Shown one piece after another: positions 55,185 through 63,338 of a stretch of 64,000 nucleotides of DNA (its first letter is position 1; each line of letters begins with the position of its first letter). Both the position numbers and the translations under genes were made by a program. Source of the DNA: Dehalococcoidales bacterium (lineage in GTDB: Bacteria; Chloroflexota; Dehalococcoidia; Lucifugimonadales; Lucifugimonadaceae); the NCBI GenBank assembly GCA_009937255.1, contig JAACCT010000015.1, positions 1 through 64,000 of the forward strand, in the 5' to 3' direction. The notes beneath the pieces are model-generated. The model did no database searches, was not told the DNA's origin, and worked only from the letters and a program-made list of their open reading frames with translations.

Positions 55185-56147
55185 ATGAAAAAAATTATTT
55201 TAAGTTTAATTGCTCTGTTTGTTCTTTTGGGGTGCCAAAGTAATGAATCTATATCATTAGCTTTGGATTGGTATCCTAATTCGAATCATGCAGGAAGTTA
55301 TTCTGCTATTGATGAAGGTTTTTTCTTAGATGAAAAAATAGACTTTGAAGTTTATACTCCATCAGATCCTACTGCAATAATTTCTGCTGTAGCTAGTGGA
55401 AGAGATGAATTTGGGCTTTCTTATCATCCAGATGTATTACAAGCTCAATCTGCTGGACTTGATATTATATCTGTATTAAGTATTTCGCAGCATCCATTAA
55501 ATTCAATAATGACCTTAAGAGAAAATAATATAAATTCTCCTAAAGATTTAAAAGACAAAAAAATAGGTTTTCCAGGAATACCTTCTAATAAAGCAATGCT
55601 TGAAACAGTTTTGAATAATCAAGGATTAGATATTAATGATGTAGAAACTATTGATGTAGGATTTGAGTTAGTAAAAGCTTTAATTTCTGGATCAGTTGAT
55701 GCAATTATAGGTGCATATTGGACACATGAATCTATAGTTATGGAGCTACAAGGTTATGAAATTAATATAATGAGATTAGAAGAATGGGGAGTTCCAGATT
55801 ACTATGAATTAATTCTAATAACTAACTCCACTTATTTAAATGAAAATAAAAATGAAGTAGAAAAAGTTGTTGAATCTATTACCAAGGGATATCAATTTGC
55901 AATAAATAATCCTGAAAAATCTATAGACAGTGTAATAAGTATTGCTGGAAAAGAAATTGTAGAGGAAGATGTTGAAAGAAAAGGTATAGAGCTTTTAATA
56001 CCAATGTGGGAATCTAAATCTATTCCATTTGGATTTCAAGACACTAAGAAATGGGAAGATACTTATAATTGGATGAATAATAATGGTTTCTTAGATAAAG
56101 AATTGAAAATAGAAAGCCTACTTTTTACTGAATTTTCAAATAATTAA
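55185..56147 (+). CDS. Pyrimidine-precursor binding lipoprotein (ThiY/NMT1-like)
   Basis: 320 aa substrate-binding protein. The N terminus is a lipoprotein signal (IILSLIALFVLLGCQS, Cys 17). The NMT1/THI5-like domain has SLALDWYPNSNHAGSYSAIDEGFF, then SGRDEFGLSYHPDVLQAQS and DLKDKKIGFPGIP. ThiY proteins bind formyl-aminopyrimidine breakdown products of thiamine. It is 2 nt after the permease and in the same TPP-controlled unit. Confidence 0.88.
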   Translation: MKKIILSLIALFVLLGCQSNESISLALDWYPNSNHAGSYSAIDEGFFLDEKIDFEVYTPSDPTAIISAVASGRDEFGLSYHPDVLQAQSAGLDIISVLSISQHPLNSIMTLRENNINSPKDLKDKKIGFPGIPSNKAMLETVLNNQGLDINDVETIDVGFELVKALISGSVDAIIGAYWTHESIVMELQGYEINIMRLEEWGVPDYYELILITNSTYLNENKNEVEKVVESITKGYQFAINNPEKSIDSVISIAGKEIVEEDVERKGIELLIPMWESKSIPFGFQDTKKWEDTYNWMNNNGFLDKELKIESLLFTEFSNN

Positions 56148-56148
56148 T

Positions 56149-57024
56149 TTAAGGCCATAGAAGGACTCCTCTTAAATCTGTTTCAGCTTCTAAAAGGTGT
56201 CCTGCTATGCTTGTAACGTAAATTTTATTTCCTATAAAAGTACAATTTGTGGGTCTTTCACATGGAGTTTTATGATTTTGGAGTATTTTGCCGTTAATAT
56301 CAAATACAGTTATGTTACCACCAGGTCCTGAAATCTCCCAACCTGTTGCTGCTACTATGTATTTTTCCCCAGATTTATCTTCTGCTAAAGTCATACCATC
56401 AATTCCTCTATGAAACCCAAAATTATGTAGAATTTTCATATTACTTAAAGAACCATCCTCATTAATATCATAAGATCTAAGTTCTCTTTCTTGGTCAGCT
56501 CTATAATCAGATTGAGCAACATAAAGAATATCCTCGTTATCATTAAATAATAATCCATTTGGCATTGATGTATCGAATGTTCTTCTTGTACTTTTATAAC
56601 TTCCATCAGGCTGTTTATCTGCTGAAATGATAGCTGAGAAATTTATACCTTGTTCAGGATTAATATCACCAACTCTATCTGAGAAATATATAGTACCTTT
56701 TTTATTAATTGCAAGATCATTTGGACTATTTATTTTTTCTCCGTTCAAAGTATCAACTATAGATCTTTTTGAACCATCTCTATAGTAAATAGATATATTT
56801 CTATTATTTCCTTCACATGCAAATAATTCTCCTTCTAAATTATAATTTAGACCATTTGCCCCTCCAGTATTTGAAGCATATTCTAAAACTTGGTTATTTG
56901 AGGGATTATAAGATAAAATTCTATTATTTGCTATATTAGAAAATAATAGGAGTTTTCCATTCCAACATGGACCTTCTGTTATAGAACCTAAATTAGGTAT
57001 TACGTTTTTGAATTTCCAAGACAT
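56149..57024 (-). CDS. SMP-30/gluconolactonase-like protein
   Basis: 291 aa six-bladed propeller of the SMP-30/luciferin-regenerating group. Seen: the metal Glu near the start in LGSITEGPCWNG, AGGANGLNY-type SNTGGANGLNYNLEG, SPNDLAINKKGTIYFSD, MPNGLLFNDNEDILYVAQ and GIDGMTLAEDKSGEKYIVAATG. It would open a sugar or uronic acid lactone. Second sugar lactonase-type fold in the window; its stop is 1 nt from the ThiY-like stop on the other strand. Confidence 0.87.
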   Translation of the reverse strand: MSWKFKNVIPNLGSITEGPCWNGKLLLFSNIANNRILSYNPSNNQVLEYASNTGGANGLNYNLEGELFACEGNNRNISIYYRDGSKRSIVDTLNGEKINSPNDLAINKKGTIYFSDRVGDINPEQGINFSAIISADKQPDGSYKSTRRTFDTSMPNGLLFNDNEDILYVAQSDYRADQERELRSYDINEDGSLSNMKILHNFGFHRGIDGMTLAEDKSGEKYIVAATGWEISGPGGNITVFDINGKILQNHKTPCERPTNCTFIGNKIYVTSIAGHLLEAETDLRGVLLWP

Positions 57025-57088
57025 TTTTACCTCTGCTAGAATTGTTATTATAATAATTCTATAATCTAAATCATATTAAAGTAAAATC

Positions 57089-57892
57089 ATGAAACCAGAT
57101 GGAAAAATATTACCTATATGTATGACAATTGCTGGATCAGATTCAGGCGGAGGCGCTGGGATTCAAGCAGACCTTAAGACTTTTGCATCTTTAAAATGCT
57201 ATGGAGTTTCTGTAATAACATCAGTAACTGCTCAAAATACTAAAGGTGTAGATGATATTCATATTATTCCTAAAAATATTATTAAAAGTCAGATAATTGC
57301 TATTAATAATGATATGAATTTTAAGGCAGTTAAAACTGGAATGCTACCTGATGAGAATACTGTTGTTACCGTTTCAAATGAACTACAAAATATTACAAAA
57401 TTGATTTTAGTAGTTGATCCAGTAATTGTAGCTACGTCAGGAGATATTCTTGTTTCAAAAAATGCTATTGAATCTATAAAAACAAAATTATTGCCATTAG
57501 CATCAGTAATTACTCCAAATTTGCTAGAAGCAGAAGCACTTACTGGGGTAAAAATTAATAATAAAAACGAATTATTTGAAGCTTGTGAAATATTAAAAAG
57601 TTATGGTCCAAAATCAGTTCTTATCAAGGGAGGTCATTTTTTTGAATCGGAATTTGCAGAAGATACTCTTTATGATGGAAAAACTTTTGAATTTTTTTCA
57701 AAAAAAAGAATCAAAACCACATCAACACACGGTACAGGATGTACCTTTTCTTCTGCAATTACTGCGTTTTTGGCAAATGATAAAAATTTAATAGATTCTG
57801 TTAATAGTGCAAAATCTTATGTTACTAATGCTATAAACAAAGCTTATAAAATAGGTGAGGGGAATGGACCCTTGAATCATTTTTATATTTAG
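57089..57892 (+). CDS. thiD: Hydroxymethylpyrimidine (phosphate) kinase
   Basis: Phosphorylates HMP and HMP-P for thiamine synthesis. Seen: TIAGSDSGGGAGIQADLKTF, SVTAQNTKGV with substrate residues, DPVIVATSGD, TPNLLEAEALTG and the anion hole THGTGCTFSSAI. Length 267 aa. It fits with the TPP-controlled importer just upstream as a salvage route, although it starts after a divergent lactonase gene and shows no riboswitch itself. Confidence 0.96.
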   Translation: MKPDGKILPICMTIAGSDSGGGAGIQADLKTFASLKCYGVSVITSVTAQNTKGVDDIHIIPKNIIKSQIIAINNDMNFKAVKTGMLPDENTVVTVSNELQNITKLILVVDPVIVATSGDILVSKNAIESIKTKLLPLASVITPNLLEAEALTGVKINNKNELFEACEILKSYGPKSVLIKGGHFFESEFAEDTLYDGKTFEFFSKKRIKTTSTHGTGCTFSSAITAFLANDKNLIDSVNSAKSYVTNAINKAYKIGEGNGPLNHFYI

Positions 57893-57921
57893 TGATTAAA
57901 AATATCTAGGTCAATTAGTTT

Positions 57922-59157
57922 ATGAGTAAAATTTTTCCTAATAATAAATATCTAAATAAACTTTTTAAATCAAAAAAGCCGTTGATAATTTACAAAGTTA
58001 AAAATGGGTATGATTTACTTACTGATTTTTCTCATAAAATTCAGCTTGATAATAAAAATATTGACAATTTTTTCTCAAATATATTACATCTTGATCCTGA
58101 TAAAGAAATCTTTGATGGATATGTAGGATTTTTTGATTATAAACTTTTGTGTAATTTAATTGGCTTAAAAATAAATAAAAAAAAATCAGATTTTTTCAAT
58201 AAAAGTATTTTTTATAAACCAGAAACAGTAATAAAAATAAGAAAAAAGGTGAGAATCTTTAGCTCTCTTTCCATTGAATATAGAGAAAATGAATTAAACA
58301 ATGAATTGAAAAATTATGAAGAAAATATTTTTTATCATAAAAAAAACTTTGATATTAACTACTCATTAGAAAATTTTAAAGAAAAATTTAATTTTGCTAA
58401 AAAGAAAATAATTGCTGGAGAAACTTATCAAATTAAAATTTCTCAAAAATATACTAATAATTCATATATCAATCCTATAGAATTTTTTATTAATTTGATG
58501 CAAGTTAATTGTTCACCAGAATCGTTTATGATTAGAGATGAAAATTATTCTATAGTTAGTTGCTCTCCTGAAAATTTAATTTATAAAAAAGGAAGTAAAA
58601 TTACGACAAAGCCCATAGCTGGAACAATAAAAAAAAATAAATTAATGGATATAACCTTGGCAAAAAAAATATTTGCTGAAAATAAAAAAGAAAACAAAGA
58701 ACATAATATGATCATAGACTTAGAAAGGAATGATTTGTCAAAAATTTGTAAACCTGGATCTGTTAAATTGAAGAATAAAAAACTGGTAGAAGAATATAAA
58801 GATCTTTTTCATTATGTTTCTGAAATTTCTGGAGAAATTAAAGAAGGGGTTGATATTAAAGAAATTATAACTGCAATGATGCCCGGGGGGTCAGTTATAG
58901 GTTGCCCAAAAATTAGTACTTTGAATATTATTAATAATTTAGAGGATTCAAGTAGAAATATTTTTACTGGAAGCTTTGGTTACATTAAATCCAATTTGGA
59001 TATGAGATTTAATGTCATTATTAGGACTATACTAAATTATAAAAATTCTATAGAAATTTTAGCAGCAAGTGGAGTTATTTTTGATAGTAAATATAAAAAT
59101 GAATATGAAGAAAACTTTATTAAAGCTAAATCTTTAATGGATTTATTTAAATTATGA
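57922..59157 (+). CDS. pabB: Chorismate-binding aminodeoxychorismate/anthranilate synthase component I-like
   Basis: 411 aa enzyme of the chorismate-utilising family. Seen: IIAGETYQIKISQKY, SCSPENLIY, TTKPIAGTIKK, EHNMIIDLERNDLSKI, FHYVSEISGEIKEG and MMPGGSVIGCPK. No LLES-type tryptophan feedback motif appears in the N-terminal part. The following pabA- and pabC-like genes indicate 4-aminobenzoate synthesis for folate. However the PIxGT motif is PIAGT as in TrpE; E. coli PabB has Lys here (PIKGT). So TrpE-like chemistry remains possible. TAA/ATG of the next gene overlap by 4 nt. Confidence 0.8.
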   Translation: MSKIFPNNKYLNKLFKSKKPLIIYKVKNGYDLLTDFSHKIQLDNKNIDNFFSNILHLDPDKEIFDGYVGFFDYKLLCNLIGLKINKKKSDFFNKSIFYKPETVIKIRKKVRIFSSLSIEYRENELNNELKNYEENIFYHKKNFDINYSLENFKEKFNFAKKKIIAGETYQIKISQKYTNNSYINPIEFFINLMQVNCSPESFMIRDENYSIVSCSPENLIYKKGSKITTKPIAGTIKKNKLMDITLAKKIFAENKKENKEHNMIIDLERNDLSKICKPGSVKLKNKKLVEEYKDLFHYVSEISGEIKEGVDIKEIITAMMPGGSVIGCPKISTLNIINNLEDSSRNIFTGSFGYIKSNLDMRFNVIIRTILNYKNSIEILAASGVIFDSKYKNEYEENFIKAKSLMDLFKL

Positions 59158-59711
59158 TTTATGTTATCGATCATAATGACTCTTTCACATTTAATTTAGT
59201 ACATTTACTAGCTCTTTATGATGATGTCGTTGTATCGAACTATAAAAAAATAGATAAATCTTATATAAAAAAATCTCATCTAGTAGTGTTTTCACCTGGA
59301 CCTGGGCATCCTAAAAACTATACTGAAACAATATCTTTGTATAAATCAATTAAAAACAATAAAAAAATACTTGGAGTTTGTCTTGGATTTCAAATAATTT
59401 TATATTCAGAAAAAGCAAAAATAATCCCTAAAAAATATATTCAGCACGGCTACAAATCTAATGTTAAAGTTAATAATTTAAGTTTAATATTTAAAAATAA
59501 TACTACTTTTTCAGTCGCAAACTATAACTCTTTAAAATTATTAGAACCTTTCAAATCTGAAGAAATAAATATAACTATGAGAGATACAGAAAATAATATT
59601 GCAATGGCTCTAGAAAATATTAATAAAAATATATTTGGATTTCAATTTCATCCTGATTCATTTTTAACTAAAAAAGGAAAATTTCTTGTTCAAAAAATCA
59701 TTTTTACATAA
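59154..59711 (+). CDS. pabA: Class I glutamine amidotransferase, PabA/TrpG-like, with atypical triad
   Basis: 185 aa amidotransferase. Seen: YVIDHNDSFTFNLVHLL, the oxyanion loop VVFSPGPGHPKN, the nucleophile Cys in ILGVCLGFQ and the His in FGFQFHPDSFL. Two departures from the family stand out: GHQ after the nucleophile is GFQ, and the triad Glu of HPES is Asp (HPDS). It is coupled to both neighbours by overlap. It should feed ammonia to the component I protein, if its glutaminase is active. Confidence 0.8.
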   Translation: MIYVIDHNDSFTFNLVHLLALYDDVVVSNYKKIDKSYIKKSHLVVFSPGPGHPKNYTETISLYKSIKNNKKILGVCLGFQIILYSEKAKIIPKKYIQHGYKSNVKVNNLSLIFKNNTTFSVANYNSLKLLEPFKSEEINITMRDTENNIAMALENINKNIFGFQFHPDSFLTKKGKFLVQKIIFT

Positions 59712-60441
59712 ATCTTTTGAAGAAATAGAATTTAATTCTCTTTGGGAAAATAAAGGTGTATTTACTACAATGAGATTTATAAAATCAGCTAATAAGTTTT
59801 TATTTTATAAAGAACATATAAATAGAATTAATAATTCTCTTATTAGCCTTAATATTAATTTTCAAATAGATAGTTTTTTTATAAATAAGATTGTTTCATT
59901 TATTAACTTAGATAATTGCAACTCTGATTTATTAATAAGAGTTGCAATTAGTGAAAATATTATTTCTATTTCATCAAGAAAATTTTTAGAATCAAATAAA
60001 AACTTTACTTGCTATTTTAAAGAATATAAACGAGAAAATCCCGAAATTAAAAATCTAAAATATAAAAAAATAATTGATTTCTTAAAAACAATAGATAATC
60101 AAAAAGAAGAAATCTTGCTAAGTGAAAAAAATATTATTTTTGAAGGGTGTACAACAAATATTATTTTAAATAAAAGTCAAAATATATACATTCCTAGAAA
60201 TAATTTTTATCGAGGAACTACTATGAGGTTTGTTTTAGATAAATTAGAAGAACCTGTAATAGAGAATGATATTTTAATTAGTGATATCAACAAATATGAT
60301 GAAATATTATTAGTAGGTACTGGAAAAGGTGTTGTAAGTGTACGAAAAATAGAAAATACTTTATGGGAAAACAAGTCAAATTTTCTTTATAAAAAATTAT
60401 CTAAAATTTATTATTCTAAAATAAATAAATTAAATACATAG
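59686..60441 (+). CDS. pabC: PLP aminotransferase class IV, aminodeoxychorismate lyase-like
   Basis: 251 aa fold-type IV PLP enzyme. Seen: GVFTTMRFIKSANKFLFYKEHINRI, a Lys in KNLKYKKIIDFL at the PLP-Lys position, EILLSEKNIIFEGCTTNIIL, the phosphate loop RGTTMRFVLD and EILLVGTGKGVVSV. With pabB- and pabA-like genes just before, it most likely splits aminodeoxychorismate to 4-aminobenzoate and pyruvate. The start is TTG (59686) after AAAGGA, overlapping pabA by 26 nt. A branched-chain or D-amino-acid transaminase is less likely. Confidence 0.78.
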   Translation: MFKKSFLHKSFEEIEFNSLWENKGVFTTMRFIKSANKFLFYKEHINRINNSLISLNINFQIDSFFINKIVSFINLDNCNSDLLIRVAISENIISISSRKFLESNKNFTCYFKEYKRENPEIKNLKYKKIIDFLKTIDNQKEEILLSEKNIIFEGCTTNIILNKSQNIYIPRNNFYRGTTMRFVLDKLEEPVIENDILISDINKYDEILLVGTGKGVVSVRKIENTLWENKSNFLYKKLSKIYYSKINKLNT

Positions 60442-60448
60442 TATGAAT

Positions 60449-61213
60449 CTACCAAACACTATATCCACCATCAACTGCTATTGATGTTCCTGTGACAAAG
60501 TCGGACAGTTCACTAGATAAAAAAACTGCTGTTCCAGCTAAGTCTTTTGGGACTCCCCATCTTTCTGCTGGTGTTCTTTCTATAATCATGGCATATCTTT
60601 CAGGAAATTTAGATTTAAATCCATCTGTCATTTCAGTAACTATCCAGCCGGGTAAAATAGAATTAACTTGAACATTATATTTGGCCCAAGCAACTGCACA
60701 ACTTTTTGTATATTGGACTACTCCACCTTTACTAGCGGCATATGCAGATGCATATCCAGTTCCAAAAATTGACATCATTGATCCTATATTTATTATTTTG
60801 CCAGATTTATTTTTTTTCATATGAGGAAATATATTTGAGGTGATGTCATGAATTGAATTCAAGTTAGTGTCTAAAACATCCTTCCAATCATTTTTAGATA
60901 GCAAATGAGGTTCATCACTTCTTCTTGTAATACCAGCATTATTAACCAAAATATCAATTTTACCGAATTTTTTTATTACAAATTCCACTAATGATTTAAT
61001 TGTATCTTCATTATTTACATCAAGTTCAAAGCTTTCACATTTGCCATTTATGTCTTTTAATTTATCTAGCGCAGAAATATTTTTTGTATTGTTTCTTGCG
61101 GCTATTATTACCGTACTGCCTTGCAATGCTAAGCCTTCAGCTATTCCTAATCCAATGCCTCCATTACCTCCAGTAACAATTGATATTTTATTTTCAAGAA
61201 GAGAACTTTGCAT
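60449..61213 (-). CDS. SDR-family oxidoreductase (gluconate/2-deoxygluconate dehydrogenase-like)
   Basis: 254 aa short-chain dehydrogenase. Seen: the NAD(P) motif VTGGNGGIGLGIAEGL, ILVNNAGITRRSD, the catalytic Ser in INIGSMMSIFG and YAASKGGVVQYTKS, the PGWIVTEMT loop and the C-terminal DGGYSVW. The sequence is close to the KduD/Ga5DH-type sugar-acid dehydrogenases, but the substrate is not certain. It precedes no same-strand neighbour, and its start is 8 nt from an unknown gene. Confidence 0.85.
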   Translation of the reverse strand: MQSSLLENKISIVTGGNGGIGLGIAEGLALQGSTVIIAARNNTKNISALDKLKDINGKCESFELDVNNEDTIKSLVEFVIKKFGKIDILVNNAGITRRSDEPHLLSKNDWKDVLDTNLNSIHDITSNIFPHMKKNKSGKIINIGSMMSIFGTGYASAYAASKGGVVQYTKSCAVAWAKYNVQVNSILPGWIVTEMTDGFKSKFPERYAMIIERTPAERWGVPKDLAGTAVFLSSELSDFVTGTSIAVDGGYSVW

Positions 61214-61221
61214 TTTAATTC

Positions 61222-61557
61222 CTAGTTTTTTTTTTTATAATATAATTCTTCTAGCTTTATTTCCTTACTTAAAAGGCTATTCTTAGAATTATTGTCAATA
61301 TATGAAATAGATATGTTTAAAATACTTTTTTTTCTGATTATTTTAGAACTATCTGGCTTTGGTTTATAATTTTTAATTTTATTATTTTCTGCAAACGAAA
61401 CTGATGTTTCTTCTGTAAAAATTATTTTTTGTTCCCCTAATTTACCATGTATAAACTCTAACAAATCATGTTCTGAAATTTTCCAATTTATATTTTCAAT
61501 AGTAAAGTCTAATGCATCTTGAATAATTTCTTCTATATTTTGCTTTTTATTCTTCAT
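61222..61557 (-). CDS. Unknown small protein with faint M24-peptidase-like pattern
   Basis: 111 aa, not confidently assigned. SEHDLLEFIHGKLGEQ followed by TSVSFAENNKIKNYKPKPDSSKII and KKSILNISISYIDN resembles the start of the pita-bread fold in Xaa-Pro peptidases, where the His-containing strand and the first metal Asp would follow. Here those metal residues are absent and the gene stops. It overlaps mocA by 11 nt on the same strand, so it is co-translated. It may be a degenerate fragment or an adaptor. Confidence 0.55.
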   Translation of the reverse strand: MKNKKQNIEEIIQDALDFTIENINWKISEHDLLEFIHGKLGEQKIIFTEETSVSFAENNKIKNYKPKPDSSKIIRKKSILNISISYIDNNSKNSLLSKEIKLEELYYKKKN

Positions 61558-62158
61558 TTTTTTTTAGATTTAAACCTAAACTTAATTCATATGATTTTTT
61601 ATCATTTAAGTCTAGATGAGTCCATTGAGAATTTATATCTATGGTTTTTACTAGACTATTATTTTCTCTAAATATATCTTTCAAACCATTTTTATATTGA
61701 TTAATTTTCAAAATATTTTTATAGAAAGTATGATTAAAAATTACAGGATGACCTCTTTTGTTATCAAATAGTGGTGCTGAAATTATAGCTTTTTTATTAA
61801 TATGAAATTGCATTATAGATTTTAAAAACCAAAGTGGACGTGGTTGATCTACAGCAATCATTAGAAGATTTTCATTTTTATTATTTATAGAATTAATTCC
61901 GGATAAAATTGATGATGATTTACCTTTTTCAAAATCTTTATTATAAATAATATTTATATCTATTTTATTAATTTTCTTTAAAATATTTTCATAATCATAC
62001 CCTAAAACTAAATTTATTCTGTCACACCCAGCTTTTATTAAAGTATTAATTTGATAATTAATTAACTCTTCACCTCTCCAGTTAAGTAATGATTTTGTAG
62101 AACCCATTCTTGTTGATTTACCTGCGGCAAGAATTAAAGCATCTATAGTAGAATTCAT
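61547..62158 (-). CDS. mocA: MocA/MobA-like molybdenum cofactor nucleotidyltransferase
   Basis: 203 aa NTP-transferase. Seen: ALILAAGKSTRMGSTKSLLNWRGEELI with the nucleotide-binding LAAGxSxRMG, GCDRINLVLGY, MIAVDQPRP and the C-terminal WTHLDLNDKKSYE. MocA-type enzymes add CMP to molybdopterin for xanthine-dehydrogenase-family enzymes. The xdhC-like gene 4 nt upstream supports that role. No molybdenum hydroxylase gene is in the window. Confidence 0.86.
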   Translation of the reverse strand: MNSTIDALILAAGKSTRMGSTKSLLNWRGEELINYQINTLIKAGCDRINLVLGYDYENILKKINKIDINIIYNKDFEKGKSSSILSGINSINNKNENLLMIAVDQPRPLWFLKSIMQFHINKKAIISAPLFDNKRGHPVIFNHTFYKNILKINQYKNGLKDIFRENNSLVKTIDINSQWTHLDLNDKKSYELSLGLNLKKNEE

Positions 62159-62162
62159 AAAA

Positions 62163-63290
62163 TTAATTAGTTATGTTGGAAGTCTTTGATATTTTATTTC
62201 TGATTTTATCAATATATTTTTCATCTAACATCATAGATTTTTGATCTCCACCAAGTCTAAATGATAATATTTCTGAAATTATAGACACAGCTATTTCTTC
62301 AGGTGTTCTAGCTCCAATGTTTAGACCTACTGGAGCTCTTAACTTACTAAAAGAATCTTCATCAATTCCTTCATGAAGTAATTTTTCTATAATTAAAATA
62401 GTTTTTCTTTTTGATCCCAAAAGACCTACATATGATGCATTCGTATCTAATGCTGCTTTAGTTGCAGCATCGTCTTGTCTATGCCCTCTAGTTGCAATAA
62501 TTATAAAAGTATTTGCATTAACATTAAACTTTTTAAAACCTTCACTGTAAGAAGCAACTTTTACTTCATCAGCTTCAGGAAATCTTTCTTGATTAGCAAA
62601 CTCTTTTCTATCATCAAAAATATTTAGTTCAAATCCTAAGGGTTTGGCTAGTTTTGATATTGCATTAGAAACATGCCCACCTCCTGCAATAAGTAGTTTA
62701 GGAGGCGTAGTAAAAGCTTCAATATAGATAGTTTTTCCTTCCAATTGAAGTGTTTTATTTTTACCTAAAGCCATTAGTTGTCTTGCTTCCTTAATGACTT
62801 TTTCATCAAATTTACTATCTACTAAATTAGTAGTTTTAGAACCATCTTCTCTTACTAGTATCTTTTTTCCTATTTCTAATTGTGAATCTGAATCTAGCAT
62901 TTGAATTAAAGCAACAGGTTTTTCTCCATTGTATGCTTTTTTAATTTCATCCAAATAAAATTCAAATTCTGATTTATTTTCAATTGGGTCAATTAAAAAA
63001 TGCATCGTTCCACCACAAACTAATCCATCTTTTGCAGCTAAATCTTCATTTAATTCATACGGTCTAACTTCAGCATTTTCTTTTCTTTTAATTTTTTCAC
63101 TGGAAGCAAACCATATATCGCCTTCTACGCAACCTCCACCAAGGGTACCTACACCTGATCCATCTTCTCTTACCAAAAGCTTAGCTCCAGTTTTTTGAGG
63201 GGTAGAGCCGATCGTTCTGGTAACAGTAGAAATAACAAATTCTCTATTATTTCTAATTTCTTCTATTGCAGCTTCAAAAACATCTTTCAT
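62163..63290 (-). CDS. xdhC: XdhC/CoxI family molybdenum-enzyme maturation protein
   Basis: 375 aa. The N-terminal XdhC domain has TVTRTIGSTPQKTGAKLLVREDGSGVGTLGGGCVEGDIW. The C-terminal Rossmann domain has PPKLLIAGGGHVSNAISKLAKPLGFEL, ATRGHRQDD, YVGLLGSKRK and RAPVGLNIGARTPEEIAVSI. Such proteins bind, sulfurate and insert the cofactor in xanthine/CO-dehydrogenase-type hydroxylases. It is followed by mocA after 4 nt. The second enolase gene lies 48 nt upstream on the same strand. Confidence 0.92.
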   Translation of the reverse strand: MKDVFEAAIEEIRNNREFVISTVTRTIGSTPQKTGAKLLVREDGSGVGTLGGGCVEGDIWFASSEKIKRKENAEVRPYELNEDLAAKDGLVCGGTMHFLIDPIENKSEFEFYLDEIKKAYNGEKPVALIQMLDSDSQLEIGKKILVREDGSKTTNLVDSKFDEKVIKEARQLMALGKNKTLQLEGKTIYIEAFTTPPKLLIAGGGHVSNAISKLAKPLGFELNIFDDRKEFANQERFPEADEVKVASYSEGFKKFNVNANTFIIIATRGHRQDDAATKAALDTNASYVGLLGSKRKTILIIEKLLHEGIDEDSFSKLRAPVGLNIGARTPEEIAVSIISEILSFRLGGDQKSMMLDEKYIDKIRNKISKTSNITN

Positions 63291-63338
63291 AAAACATCTT
63301 TCATATAATTCCTCTATATATTATATAATTTCTTTGTT

